The translations under genes and the position numbers were made by a program. From positions 1 to 64,000 of the forward strand of contig JAEUKI010000067.1 of the NCBI GenBank assembly GCA_016793325.1: a DNA stretch of 64,000 nucleotides, read 5' to 3'. Below are positions 29,596-37,026 of the stretch, piece by piece (position 1 is the first letter of the stretch; each line of letters opens with the position of its first letter). This DNA comes from Myxococcales bacterium. Lineage in GTDB: Bacteria; Myxococcota_A; Polyangia; Polyangiales; Ga0077539. The notes under the pieces were generated by a model. That model had not been told where the DNA came from, ran no database searches, and saw only the letters and a list, made by a program, of their open reading frames with translations.

Positions 29596-30359
29596 CGATC
29601 ACTCGCCTTCTTTCGATCGTCGAGCACGGACTGCCAGACACGGTCTGCTTCGCAATCGAGGAGGTAGAGCGTCTCGGACATCGCCAAGTCGCTCAGTTGT
29701 GCATGTTGGCTCACGGCGCCTCCAGCGCGCAGCATCTCGTACAGCGGATGGTTCCGCTGATCCCACGCGTGCTGCAGCACGGTCATCAATTGAATCTCGA
29801 TGTTCACTGGCTCGTGAACCATCGCGTCGACTCGAACGGAAAACTGCCGCGCACGATGACCACCTCCTCGAAGTCGCATCTTGTTGATCCGCTCGAGGTC
29901 GAACACGAAGTCTTTGAAGTCGACGACCAAGTATCGACCAAGGTATCGGCCACCGCTCTTGGCTTCACTCAGCCACGTACTGATCGCGCGGGTCACGTCG
30001 CCCAACAGCGTGAACACCACTCGAAATCGCCCGAGGTCAGAGAACGAACGCAACGTGCTCGCGACTTCATCTTTGCTGGAAAACGGCGCGTTATCGGGGC
30101 GCTCACGCAGCAGTTTGTCTCGCGCGCTCGCCCACGACTTCGTGAACTTCTTGCTGTCGTACGAGAACGGCTGATGGAGCGTTCGGCGCACTCCTTCTTC
30201 TCGTTCACACGCCGCGGTCAATTCGTCGAGCGCGGCGTCGGTCGCATCGAACACGGCTTTGAGAGCGACGTTGACGTCCGCGGTGATCGCCTCAAAAAAC
30301 GCTTCGAACGCGTGGTCGTCAACCAGCTCAGCCGGGAGGAGGTCACGCGCGCTGTGCAT
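29592..30359 (-). CDS. RelA/SpoT-like nucleotidyltransferase domain protein
   Basis: About 255 residues. Residues 107-116 (SDLGRFRVVF) match the DxxGxR block of (p)ppGpp synthetases, and 186-208 (NIEIQLMTVLQHAW, then HPLYE) match the EIQxRT block with its conserved Glu and Gln and the following helix. There is no hydrolase or TGS domain, as in small alarmone synthetases and toxin-type synthetases. It is the first gene of the island operon. The ATG at 30359 is preferred; a TTG at 30380 lies inside the palindromic operator. Product (alarmone, or nucleotide or tRNA modification) cannot be told from sequence. Confidence 0.8.
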   Translation of the reverse strand: MHSARDLLPAELVDDHAFEAFFEAITADVNVALKAVFDATDAALDELTAACEREEGVRRTLHQPFSYDSKKFTKSWASARDKLLRERPDNAPFSSKDEVASTLRSFSDLGRFRVVFTLLGDVTRAISTWLSEAKSGGRYLGRYLVVDFKDFVFDLERINKMRLRGGGHRARQFSVRVDAMVHEPVNIEIQLMTVLQHAWDQRNHPLYEMLRAGGAVSQHAQLSDLAMSETLYLLDCEADRVWQSVLDDRKKASDR

Positions 30360-30375
30360 GAGTGCGATCGTACGA

Positions 30376-30402
30376 GACAAATTTGTCTACGACAAATTTG
30401 TA
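30376..30402 (-). promoter_or_regulatory. Tandem 12-bp palindromic operator of the island operon
   Basis: GACAAATTTGTC at 30376-30387 and GACAAATTTGTA at 30391-30402 are two palindromes with a 15-bp repeat period, placed 17-43 bp upstream of the first island gene in the only strongly AT-rich stretch of the window. This is a typical repressor site arrangement. No regulator with a dedicated DNA-binding domain is encoded in the island except the winged helix of the STAND-like ATPase. Confidence 0.7.
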
Positions 30403-30552
30403 GAGCAATTTCATCAATAATTACATTTAATTTCTCACTTTGAAGTCTATCCGCGGACGTCCGAGCGTCCGATGCTCAAAGACTTCGGGTTCACGTCAAC
30501 GATGCCCGTTCTCGATAGCAATTCACACGCGCCGCAATTCATGTAGCGCCCA

Positions 30553-30624
30553 GTGATCGCGCTCTTGCCCGACGGGTGGGATCGCTATCGAAGCAAACCC
30601 TGGATGAGCGCGTGGGGTGAGTGA
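30553..30624 (+). repeat. Right direct repeat (att-like)
   Basis: A copy of the last 72 bp of the cysteine-synthase gene (70/72 identical to 25260-25331) without the rest of the gene. It ends in the same TGA and is followed after 6 bp by the stop of the esterase gene, which was probably the original convergent neighbour of the cysteine-synthase gene before the insertion. Confidence 0.9.
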
Positions 30625-30630
30625 AGCGCG

Positions 30631-31605
30631 TCAGTAACTCAAGAAGAACTCGCCAGCCGCGGCGCGGCCCCACGTGGGCCAACGGTGACCGCCATCGTCC
30701 GTGCACCAGATGGTTCGCTCGCGGCAACCTTGATATTCGACACACGCGCTCGCGCCCGGGACGGGGCGCGTCGTCATCGAACATCCGTTGGCGCGGATCA
30801 TCAGGTTTCGCACCGCGAGCCCGTACGACGTGTACGAGACGGTCGGGTCGTTCATCCCGTGGTACTGCCAGAGGGCCATGGGGCCGCGACAATTGCTCGC
30901 GCCTCCCGCGGTCGCCGCCGCGCGAATGCCCGCGAAGCGCGCGCACGCCATGATGGTGGATTGAAACCCGCCCGAGCTGAATCCGTCCGAGAAGATCCGT
31001 CCGCGATCGATGCACAGCGTTCGTTCGAGCTCGTTTTGGATCGCTTGAATGAACATCGCGTCGGTGTTGGTCGTGGACTGGTCCCAGCACGACGCGGCGG
31101 ACTTCGGGTACACCATGATGAAGGGCCCAGCGTCCGGCGTCCCCGTCATGCTGATCGAGCCGCCGCAGCCATGGAGGCTGTAGCGCAGCCGCATCGGCCG
31201 ATTGGCGTCGTACGTCGTTGGAACCATCACGCAGTACTGCCGCGCGACGCCGGCGATCATCATGGTCGAGCAGGTGTATCCGGGCGAGCGCGGCATTCCG
31301 CAGCCGCTCGATGGGCGAGGCGGCGCCGCGTCGCTCGCGACGCCCGAATCGGTCACGACGCCCGCGTCGGGTGCGCGCGCGTCGAGCGGCATCGAGCCCG
31401 CGTCCGCGGGTTCGACGCCAGCGTCTGCGGGATCGACAACGTCGAGCGCGCTGGGCGCATCGGTCGAAATCATCGAGTCCTGTCGGCTCGAAGCGGCGTC
31501 ACCGCTCGCATCGGGGCCGAGCACATCACCGTTGCGCGTCATGTCCGCAGGCGCACACCCGCCGAGAACAACCAACGCGCCCAGCGCAGAGAGACGACTA
31601 CGCAC
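30631..31605 (-). CDS. Extracellular PHB-depolymerase/feruloyl-esterase-like lipoprotein
   Basis: A 324-residue lipoprotein. The GTG at 31605 gives signal peptide and lipobox VVLGGC; longer frames do not. A DAG/DSG-rich linker (about residues 25-90) leads into an alpha/beta hydrolase of the LpqC/PHB-depolymerase family: LHGCGG as oxyanion-hole block, nucleophile Ser in SDGFSSGGFQS, Asp in YHGMNDPTV and His in DDGGHRWP. Such enzymes cleave polyester or aromatic ester bonds outside the cell. It ends 6 bp from the island's right repeat and is transcribed toward it. Confidence 0.85.
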   Translation of the reverse strand: MRSRLSALGALVVLGGCAPADMTRNGDVLGPDASGDAASSRQDSMISTDAPSALDVVDPADAGVEPADAGSMPLDARAPDAGVVTDSGVASDAAPPRPSSGCGMPRSPGYTCSTMMIAGVARQYCVMVPTTYDANRPMRLRYSLHGCGGSISMTGTPDAGPFIMVYPKSAASCWDQSTTNTDAMFIQAIQNELERTLCIDRGRIFSDGFSSGGFQSTIMACARFAGIRAAATAGGASNCRGPMALWQYHGMNDPTVSYTSYGLAVRNLMIRANGCSMTTRPVPGASACVEYQGCRERTIWCTDDGGHRWPTWGRAAAGEFFLSY

Positions 31606-31777
31606 TCCGCGGATTGAATCACAGAGCGCGAGCGCGCGACACAACGAGCGTCGCCCGTCCGACGGGTACCCGCGCAACGCGTCTTCGAAAAAGACGCCTT
31701 CGACGCGAAGCGAGCGATCAAACTCGGGCTCGAACGGAGCGCGCTCGCCCCGCTCGACCGCGGTACCGTATCGACGC

Positions 31778-32287
31778 GTGTCGATCACCGCGATCCGAAC
31801 CTGGCTGCTCGATCCCACATCCGCGTGGCTCGCGGGCGCGATCGTCGTGTTGGCTCCGATCGCGATCGTCCTCGCGGCCTGGTTTTCGCGGCGCGATCGT
31901 CGCGTCGCGTGGGGGTCGGCCGTCGCTGCAATGGCGCTCGTCGTGGCGCTCGTCGCGCGCTTCGCGCTTCTCAGCATCGCGGGAACGCCGGTCGTCGCGA
32001 CGCTCACGCGCCAAGGTGACAACCAGGGATCGTTCATCGAAATCGAGGGGACGTATCGCGACGAGCGAGGGAGGGTCGTGACGCTGCGCGACGCGCAGCC
32101 GCTCGTTCACGTGTGGTTCGCGCGAGGCTCGTCGGCGCCCAACGTGAGCTTCGTCGTCCTCCGCGCATGGCCGACGCTCTGTGAGCACGGGTCTCGCGCG
32201 CGGCTCCCTCAGTGGCGCGCTGCGTTGGTGGCGCTCGTGGTCGCGGGGTTCGTCGCGATGCAACGGCGACGCGCGCGCGACGGGTGA
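31778..32287 (+). CDS. Small membrane protein, unknown function
   Basis: About 169 residues from the GTG at 31778; the frame is open much further upstream but that part is antisense to the esterase gene. Three hydrophobic segments are visible (WLAGAIVVLAPIAIVLAAWF, GSAVAAMALVVALVARFALL and a C-terminal AALVALVVAGFVAM followed by RRRARDG). Between them lies a soluble part with ATLTRQGDNQGSFIEIEGTYRDERG that looks like beta structure. It is divergent from the esterase gene with a 172-bp gap. No family recognised. Confidence 0.55.
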   Translation: MSITAIRTWLLDPTSAWLAGAIVVLAPIAIVLAAWFSRRDRRVAWGSAVAAMALVVALVARFALLSIAGTPVVATLTRQGDNQGSFIEIEGTYRDERGRVVTLRDAQPLVHVWFARGSSAPNVSFVVLRAWPTLCEHGSRARLPQWRAALVALVVAGFVAMQRRRARDG

Positions 32288-32313
32288 GAGAGACCCGCGC
32301 CATCGACGGGCCA

Positions 32314-32371
32314 CGCTTGCCACCCAGCGTCATCCCGCTTGCCACCCGGTTGCAAGCCACGCTTGCCATCC
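32314..32371 (+). repeat. Three iterated CGCTTGCCAYCC motifs
   Basis: The 12-mer CGCTTGCCACCC occurs at 32314 and 32336, with a one-base variant (CATCC) at 32360. The spacings are 22 and 24 bp, about two helix turns. They lie 43-100 bp upstream of the rRNA methyltransferase start and may be a binding array or a small slipped duplication. Confidence 0.6.
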
Positions 32372-32413
32372 GTCGCGTGGGCCCCAAGTGCTACGCTGCG
32401 CGCCGTGCAGCCG

Positions 32414-33589
32414 ATGCGATTCTTCGTCACCGCCGCCAAGGGCACCGAGGGTGTCCTGCGTGACGAGCTCCGTGAGCTCGGAGTGCGGGCGCTCAGGGCC
32501 GATCGCGGTGGGGTTCATGTAGACGGGCCGCCCTCGCTGGCGTGGCGTTTGTGTGTGCAGTCGCGCATCGCGGTGCGCGTGTACGAGCGCCTCACCGACG
32601 GCGAAGCGCGCGACGCAGACGAGCTCTACGACCTCGTGCGCGAGCTCGAGTGGGAGCGCTATCTCTCGCCGAGACACACGCTCGCCGTCGGCGCGAGCGC
32701 GAAGAACGCGTTCACGACGCACACACAATTTCTCTCCAGACGCGTGAAGGACGCCGTCGTCGACCGACTGCGGATCCGCGAAGGAGAGCGCCCCTCGGTC
32801 GACCTCGACGACCCGGATGTGCGCTTGTTTCTCCACGGAAACAACGGGTATTTCACGCTCTACCGCGACTTGTCTGGCGACCCGCTGCACATGCGCGGGT
32901 ATCGCAAGCACGTCACCGACGCTCCCCTCAAAGAGACGCTCGCCGCCGCGATGCTCCGCATGTCCGGGTGGAACCGCGGGGCCATGCTTGTCGACCCGAT
33001 GTGCGGCTCGGGCACGATCGCGATCGAAGCGGATCTGTGGGCGAGGGACATCGCTCCGGGGCTCGATCGGCGCTTCGGCTTCGAGCGGCACCTCGACTTC
33101 GACGACGTCGCGCGGCGCAACTACGAGGACATGCGCGCGGACTGCGCTCGCATGGCGCTCGACGAAGGCCCCGTGATCCTCGCGTCCGACAACGATCCGC
33201 GAGCTCTTTTGGCGGCGAAAGAGAACGCCCGCGCCGCCAGGAGCTTCGTGCGCTTCAGCGAACAAGACGTGCGCGCGCTCGAGCCCAAGGGCTTCGACGG
33301 GGCGCTCGTGACCAACCCTCCGTACGGAGAGCGACTCGAGGGCGGGATGGCCTTCTTCCGCGCGATGGCGCGCGCGCTCGCCGCGATGAACGGGCACACG
33401 ATCACGGTGCTCGCGGGGACGCCCATGATCGAAGACGCGCTCAACGGCGAGCGCGCCCTGCGCGAAGTGGCCAAGCCGCACCAAGTGTTCAACGGACCGA
33501 TCGAGTGTCGGGTGCTGCGGTACAGGGTTCCCAACAAGACCGAGGGCGCCTCGCCGGTGGCGGTCGAGCCGCGAGGTTCGCGATCGTGA
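32414..33589 (+). CDS. rlmL: THUMP-domain 23S rRNA guanine-N2 methyltransferase
   Basis: A 391-residue enzyme of the RlmL N-terminal type (YpsC-like). Residues 1-165 hold the ferredoxin-like/THUMP part (FFVTAAKGTEGVLRDEL to FTLYRDLSGDPLHMRGY). The Rossmann domain has DPMCGSGTIAIEA for SAM binding and the catalytic TNPPYGERL typical of N2-guanine methylation in rRNA. The ATG at 32414 gives the family start; a GTG at 32405 is possible. The stop overlaps the GTG of the sirtuin gene, so they form a coupled pair. It lacks the C-terminal RlmK half of the E. coli fusion protein. Confidence 0.9.
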   Translation: MRFFVTAAKGTEGVLRDELRELGVRALRADRGGVHVDGPPSLAWRLCVQSRIAVRVYERLTDGEARDADELYDLVRELEWERYLSPRHTLAVGASAKNAFTTHTQFLSRRVKDAVVDRLRIREGERPSVDLDDPDVRLFLHGNNGYFTLYRDLSGDPLHMRGYRKHVTDAPLKETLAAAMLRMSGWNRGAMLVDPMCGSGTIAIEADLWARDIAPGLDRRFGFERHLDFDDVARRNYEDMRADCARMALDEGPVILASDNDPRALLAAKENARAARSFVRFSEQDVRALEPKGFDGALVTNPPYGERLEGGMAFFRAMARALAAMNGHTITVLAGTPMIEDALNGERALREVAKPHQVFNGPIECRVLRYRVPNKTEGASPVAVEPRGSRS

Positions 33590-34413
33590 GCGCGCTCGCG
33601 GGCCTCGTCGAGCTCCTGCGCGGCCGCAAGATCGCGGTGCTCACGGGCGCTGGCGTGAGCACCGAGAGCGGGATCCCGGACTACCGCGGTCCGAGCACAC
33701 GAAATCGAGTCCGCACGCCGATTCAGCACCACGCGTTCGTCAACGACCCCGAGACGCGCCGGCGCTACTGGGCGCGCGCCACCGTCGGATGGGCGCGTTT
33801 TCGCACGGCGGCGCCCAACGAAGGGCACAGGGCGCTCGCGACAATGGAGCGCGCGGGTCTCTTGTCGGGGCTCGTCACGCAAAACGTCGACGGGCTCCAC
33901 CAAGCCGCGGGCCATCGCTCGGTCATCGAGCTGCACGGGACGCTCGCGTCGGTCGCGTGCCTCCGCTGCGGCGCCCGCGAAGAGCGCGAGACCCTGCAAC
34001 ACAGGCTCCTCGTGCTCAATCCCCAGTGGGTCGAGCGCACCGCGGAGCTCGCGCCCGACGGAGACGCCGAGCTGCCGAGCGAGGTCGTCGCTCGATTTCA
34101 TGTGGCCGATTGCCTCGAGTGCGGCGGAGCGCTCAAGCCCGAGGTGGTCTTCTTCGGAGGCAACGTCGCGCGCCCCGTGGTCGAGGCGTCGTACACCGTG
34201 GTCGATCAGAGCGACGCGCTGCTCGTGGTGGGCTCGTCGCTCACGGTGTTCTCGGGGCTGCGCTTCGTGCGGCGCGCGCACGAGCTACACAAGCCCGTCG
34301 CGATCGTAAACCTCGGAGAAACCCGAGGCGATCCGCTCGCGACCCTGCGCGTCGACGCGCCCGCGGGGGACGCGCTCACCGAGCTCTCGCGCGCGCTCTC
34401 GCTGTCACCGTGA
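33586..34413 (+). CDS. Sir2-family NAD-dependent deacylase (sirtuin)
   Basis: A 275-residue sirtuin. NAD-binding blocks TGAGVSTESGIPDYR, TQNVDGLHQAAG, and catalytic His in IELHGTL are all present, as are the zinc cysteines (CLRCG and CLECGG) and VGSSLTVFSG. Residue pattern and length resemble the SIRT4-like class II group. It removes acyl groups from lysines at the cost of NAD. The GTG at 33586 overlaps the rlmL stop (GTGA). The larger frame that begins at 32542 is an out-of-frame reading of the methyltransferase and is not real upstream of this point. Confidence 0.93.
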   Translation: MSALAGLVELLRGRKIAVLTGAGVSTESGIPDYRGPSTRNRVRTPIQHHAFVNDPETRRRYWARATVGWARFRTAAPNEGHRALATMERAGLLSGLVTQNVDGLHQAAGHRSVIELHGTLASVACLRCGAREERETLQHRLLVLNPQWVERTAELAPDGDAELPSEVVARFHVADCLECGGALKPEVVFFGGNVARPVVEASYTVVDQSDALLVVGSSLTVFSGLRFVRRAHELHKPVAIVNLGETRGDPLATLRVDAPAGDALTELSRALSLSP

Positions 34414-34464
34414 CCGAGCACCGGCGAGACGCCGCGAGGCGTGCAACATTCGGGGACCATCGCC

Positions 34465-34869
34465 ATGAACAAGAAACCGTGGAGGGATCGCTTCGCGAAG
34501 GGGCTCGAGCTGCTCTTCGCCCAGCGCAACACGAGCGCGATGACCGCGGACGCGCGGGCGCAGTTCGAGCTCGGAGCGAGCGCGTTGGCCGCCGTCGCGG
34601 CGTTTTGGCTGTGGGCTCTGGCGACGTTGCAATTGCGCGGAGGGCACTTTTGGCAGTGGGCTGCGGCGCTCGCGAGCGCTCTGTTCGTCGTGCTCTTCGG
34701 CGTTCGCGCGGCGCAGCTCCGGGGGGCGCAGTGGAGGTTCGCGCTGCGCGCGGGTGCTCGAAGGGTTGGGAGGGCGTCGCGTCGCGAGCAGCGCCGATTC
34801 GAGCATCGAGCGTGCGGCCGTGTACTCGAAGGCCGTCGTCGTGATCGTAATCGCGAGGCTGCTCGCTGA
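34465..34869 (+). CDS. Membrane protein, N-terminal half (probable frameshift partner)
   Basis: The ATG at 34465 begins MNKKPWRDRFAKGLELLFAQ, followed by two membrane helices (LAAVAAFWLWALATLQL and WAAALASALFVVLFGVRA). After about 34750 the translation turns into Arg-rich non-protein-like sequence up to the stop at 34869, while the frame starting at 34754 becomes hydrophobic and protein-like. The change falls at GCGCTGCGCGCGGGTG (34741-34756). One extra base there would fuse both halves. I read this as one gene of about 890 bp with a frameshift (true mutation, sequencing error or recoding), though two overlapping genes cannot be excluded. Confidence 0.6.
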   Translation: MNKKPWRDRFAKGLELLFAQRNTSAMTADARAQFELGASALAAVAAFWLWALATLQLRGGHFWQWAAALASALFVVLFGVRAAQLRGAQWRFALRAGARRVGRASRREQRRFEHRACGRVLEGRRRDRNREAAR

Positions 34870-35356
34870 GCTCGGCTGGGCGCTCGAGCGCCCCGCGAGC
34901 GGGCCGGCGACGATCTTGTTTTCGCTCGGGCTCGGCGGAGCGACGCTCGCGTTCAGCTTGTTGTGGCTCGTCTGGATCACGATGGACTTGCGCGTGGCGC
35001 TCGGACGCTTCGCGTACGAGTGCGCGATCACAGAGCGCCCGACGCCAGACGGATTCGTGAAGCTCTACCTCGCGGGGCCGAAGCTCTCGCAGACCGACGC
35101 GATCGTCGCGACGCTGATCGCGCCCTCGGGTGGCCGCTATTTTTGTGTGCACTCCGCGAGGACCGTCGTGATCAACGAGGCCGGCGAAGGCACGTACGAG
35201 CTCGAGGTTCGACTCTCGGAGCCGCGCGACGTTCCGTGGAACTTCGTCGGCAGCGAGCCCGCGTCCCTCGAGTTGATGGTCGCCCCGGGGTTCACGACGA
35301 CGTTCGCGCTCGGGTTCGAGATCGACGCGCTGCGACCGAAGCGACCGAGGTACTGA
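34754..35356 (+). CDS. Membrane protein, C-terminal half (probable frameshift partner)
   Basis: A 200-residue frame opening with VLEGLGGRRVASSADSSIER, then two membrane helices (YSKAVVVIVIARLLAELGWAL and TILFSLGLGGATLAFSLLW) and a soluble beta-rich C-terminus (LIAPSGGRYFCVHSARTVVI, ELEVRLSEPRDVPWNFVGSE). It overlaps the upstream frame by 116 bp and has no clear ribosome-binding site, which supports it being the continuation of that gene. Converges with the RCC1-like lipoprotein gene (7-bp gap). Function unknown. Confidence 0.6.
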   Translation: MLEGLGGRRVASSADSSIERAAVYSKAVVVIVIARLLAELGWALERPASGPATILFSLGLGGATLAFSLLWLVWITMDLRVALGRFAYECAITERPTPDGFVKLYLAGPKLSQTDAIVATLIAPSGGRYFCVHSARTVVINEAGEGTYELEVRLSEPRDVPWNFVGSEPASLELMVAPGFTTTFALGFEIDALRPKRPRY

Positions 35357-35363
35357 CCGCGAT

Positions 35364-36929
35364 CTACAGCCCAGACACGACGACCGTGTTGAACCCGATC
35401 GGCGTCGCGCTGCGCGCCGTCGCGGCTTCGCCCGCGTTGTTTTCGCCCCAACACACGAGGACACGCTGCATCGTCCCCGTGCGTCCGAGCGCGCAGATCG
35501 AGTCGCCGACGCCGACGTCCTCGATCGTTCCATCCGCGATTCCAACGGGGCGGATCAGCGTCGGAGCGACGCCCGTCGTGTCCGGGCCCGACGGAACGAT
35601 CCTGTGATTCGTCCCGTCCTGCACGCCCCAACACCACAACGATCGACTCGCTCGCTCGATCGCGCAGCAGCCGCCGGCGCCGCAGCGCAGCTTGTGCAGC
35701 GCAGCCGAGTTCGACCGCGTGAGCACCTCGGGCAGCAGGCTCGTCTCCGAGGGCTGCCCTGCGCCGTAGCTCCCTCGATTGCCCCAACACACGATTTGAT
35801 TGCCGTCGCGAAGCGCGCAGAACGCAGAGTCGAGCCCGGCGATCTCCGTGGCGACGAGCGACGGGATCTCTGACGCGCCCGCGGCGCTGATCACGTTGTC
35901 GCCGTCTCCGTCCCTGCGATTGTTGCCGCGTTGTCCGTCTTCGTTCGCGCCCCAGCACCGAACGGAGCCCCTCGCCGAGAGCGCGCACACCGTCGCGGTC
36001 GAGTATCGATCGCCGGTGCGCGACGACGCGATCGCCACCTGCGCGACGGGCACGCTCGACGTCACCGTAAACGGCCTCGGCGACGACGGTCCCGAAGCAC
36101 ACGGAGGCGCAGGGTTGTTTCCATCTCCGAGCGCGCCGTTGCGATTGCAGCCCCAGCAGCGAACCTGTCCGTCGAGCCCCACGCCGCAGCGCACGCCCGA
36201 GCGCGAAGGCTGCGCGAGCGAGCGCATCTCGCGCAGCCCCGTGAGCAAGAGGGGGTCCCGCCCGAACACGCCCATCATTTCATCGGTCTCGCCGAACGCC
36301 TCGCGTCCGCCGAGAAATCCCACGGAGCGATCGGGCCCCACGATGAACTCCGTCGCGAACCCGTGGGTGCTCATCGCGTACACGGGCCCGAGCGTCGAGG
36401 TGTCCCCGAGCATCGGCGGCGCCTCGAACGGCGTCGTCAGCGTGTTGCCCGTCGCCCCGCTGCTCGACTGTCCCCAACAGCTGAAGCTCCCCCGCACGCG
36501 AACGCACATTTGATCCTGCGCTCCGTGCAGCGAAATCTCCTCCGTACAAACGCCGTTCGCGCAGAGCTGCCCCGCGGGACAACAGCCCGGCGCGCGGTCG
36601 CATCGCACAGGAACCTCCGGCGCCGCGGTCCCCGCGTCGGAGGCCGGACACGCTGGGACAGAGAGGTATCCGACGCCAGCTTCGAAGCGCGTCGCGTCGG
36701 CGGCGTCCGTCGCAGCGTCGACGGCGACGTCGGTCGCCGCATCCGAGGCGTCGGACCCAGCACCATCCGCCGCATCGACAACCACATCGGGCGCGTCTTC
36801 GACGTTGCCGTCGCCCGCCGTCGCGCCGTCCGCCAACGACGGACGCGGGATGCGAACGCAGCTGGCGACACACACGACGAGCGACAACACCCCCAGCGGG
36901 CCAAAGCGATTCATCCAGAGCGAGCGCAT
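35364..36929 (-). CDS. RCC1-like repeat lipoprotein
   Basis: A 521-residue exported protein. The start at 36929 gives a signal peptide with lipobox-like SLVVCVASC; another ATG at 36914 is nearby. An Asp/Ala-rich linker (residues 35-80) and a small Cys cluster (CDRAPGCCPAGQLCANGVC) precede a seven-bladed-propeller-like region with six (V/S/R)CWG motifs, the bacterial RCC1/BLIP-II-type repeat used for protein binding at the surface. It is transcribed divergently from the PEGA-like gene across a 97-bp region that holds a perfect inverted repeat. Confidence 0.82.
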   Translation of the reverse strand: MRSLWMNRFGPLGVLSLVVCVASCVRIPRPSLADGATAGDGNVEDAPDVVVDAADGAGSDASDAATDVAVDAATDAADATRFEAGVGYLSVPACPASDAGTAAPEVPVRCDRAPGCCPAGQLCANGVCTEEISLHGAQDQMCVRVRGSFSCWGQSSSGATGNTLTTPFEAPPMLGDTSTLGPVYAMSTHGFATEFIVGPDRSVGFLGGREAFGETDEMMGVFGRDPLLLTGLREMRSLAQPSRSGVRCGVGLDGQVRCWGCNRNGALGDGNNPAPPCASGPSSPRPFTVTSSVPVAQVAIASSRTGDRYSTATVCALSARGSVRCWGANEDGQRGNNRRDGDGDNVISAAGASEIPSLVATEIAGLDSAFCALRDGNQIVCWGNRGSYGAGQPSETSLLPEVLTRSNSAALHKLRCGAGGCCAIERASRSLWCWGVQDGTNHRIVPSGPDTTGVAPTLIRPVGIADGTIEDVGVGDSICALGRTGTMQRVLVCWGENNAGEAATARSATPIGFNTVVVSGL

Positions 36930-36971
36930 CGATACTTCACTGTCTGTTTTGCACAGGCGACCGGCGCGCGA

Positions 36972-36991
36972 CCATAGAGAAGTCTCTATGG
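36972..36991. promoter_or_regulatory. Perfect 9-2-9 inverted repeat in divergent promoter region
   Basis: CCATAGAGA-AG-TCTCTATGG lies midway between the divergent starts at 36929 (minus) and 37027 (plus). Being perfect, AT-richer than its surroundings and placed to control both promoters, it is a strong candidate operator for a dimeric repressor. No regulator gene is adjacent. Confidence 0.7.
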
Positions 36992-37026
36992 CGATCGGCC
37001 CCGCACATAGCGCACGATCACGGGCG

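Larger units (their letters stand above)
25332..30552. mobile_element. Genomic island inserted at the 3' end of the cysteine-synthase gene
   Basis: The island is bounded by the 72-bp direct repeats. It holds one minus-strand operon of three genes (STAND-like ATPase, AAA ATPase, RelA/SpoT-like protein), an AT-rich leader at about 30376-30440 unlike the rest of the window, and a perfect 18-bp palindrome near its left end. It has no recombinase, transposase or replication gene, so it would need an integrase in trans or has lost one. The flanking genes are ordinary core or lipoprotein genes. Boundaries are taken from the repeats; insertion by recombination is inferred. Confidence 0.8.

Noticed and set aside
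25332..30552. An integrase or transposase inside the island
   Set aside because: All sizeable frames were inspected; the three operon genes fill the space and none has a tyrosine or serine recombinase or transposase motif.
31202..31777. N-terminal extension of the small membrane protein frame
   Set aside because: It is antisense to the esterase gene and Ser/Arg-rich; the GTG at 31778 begins the protein-like part.
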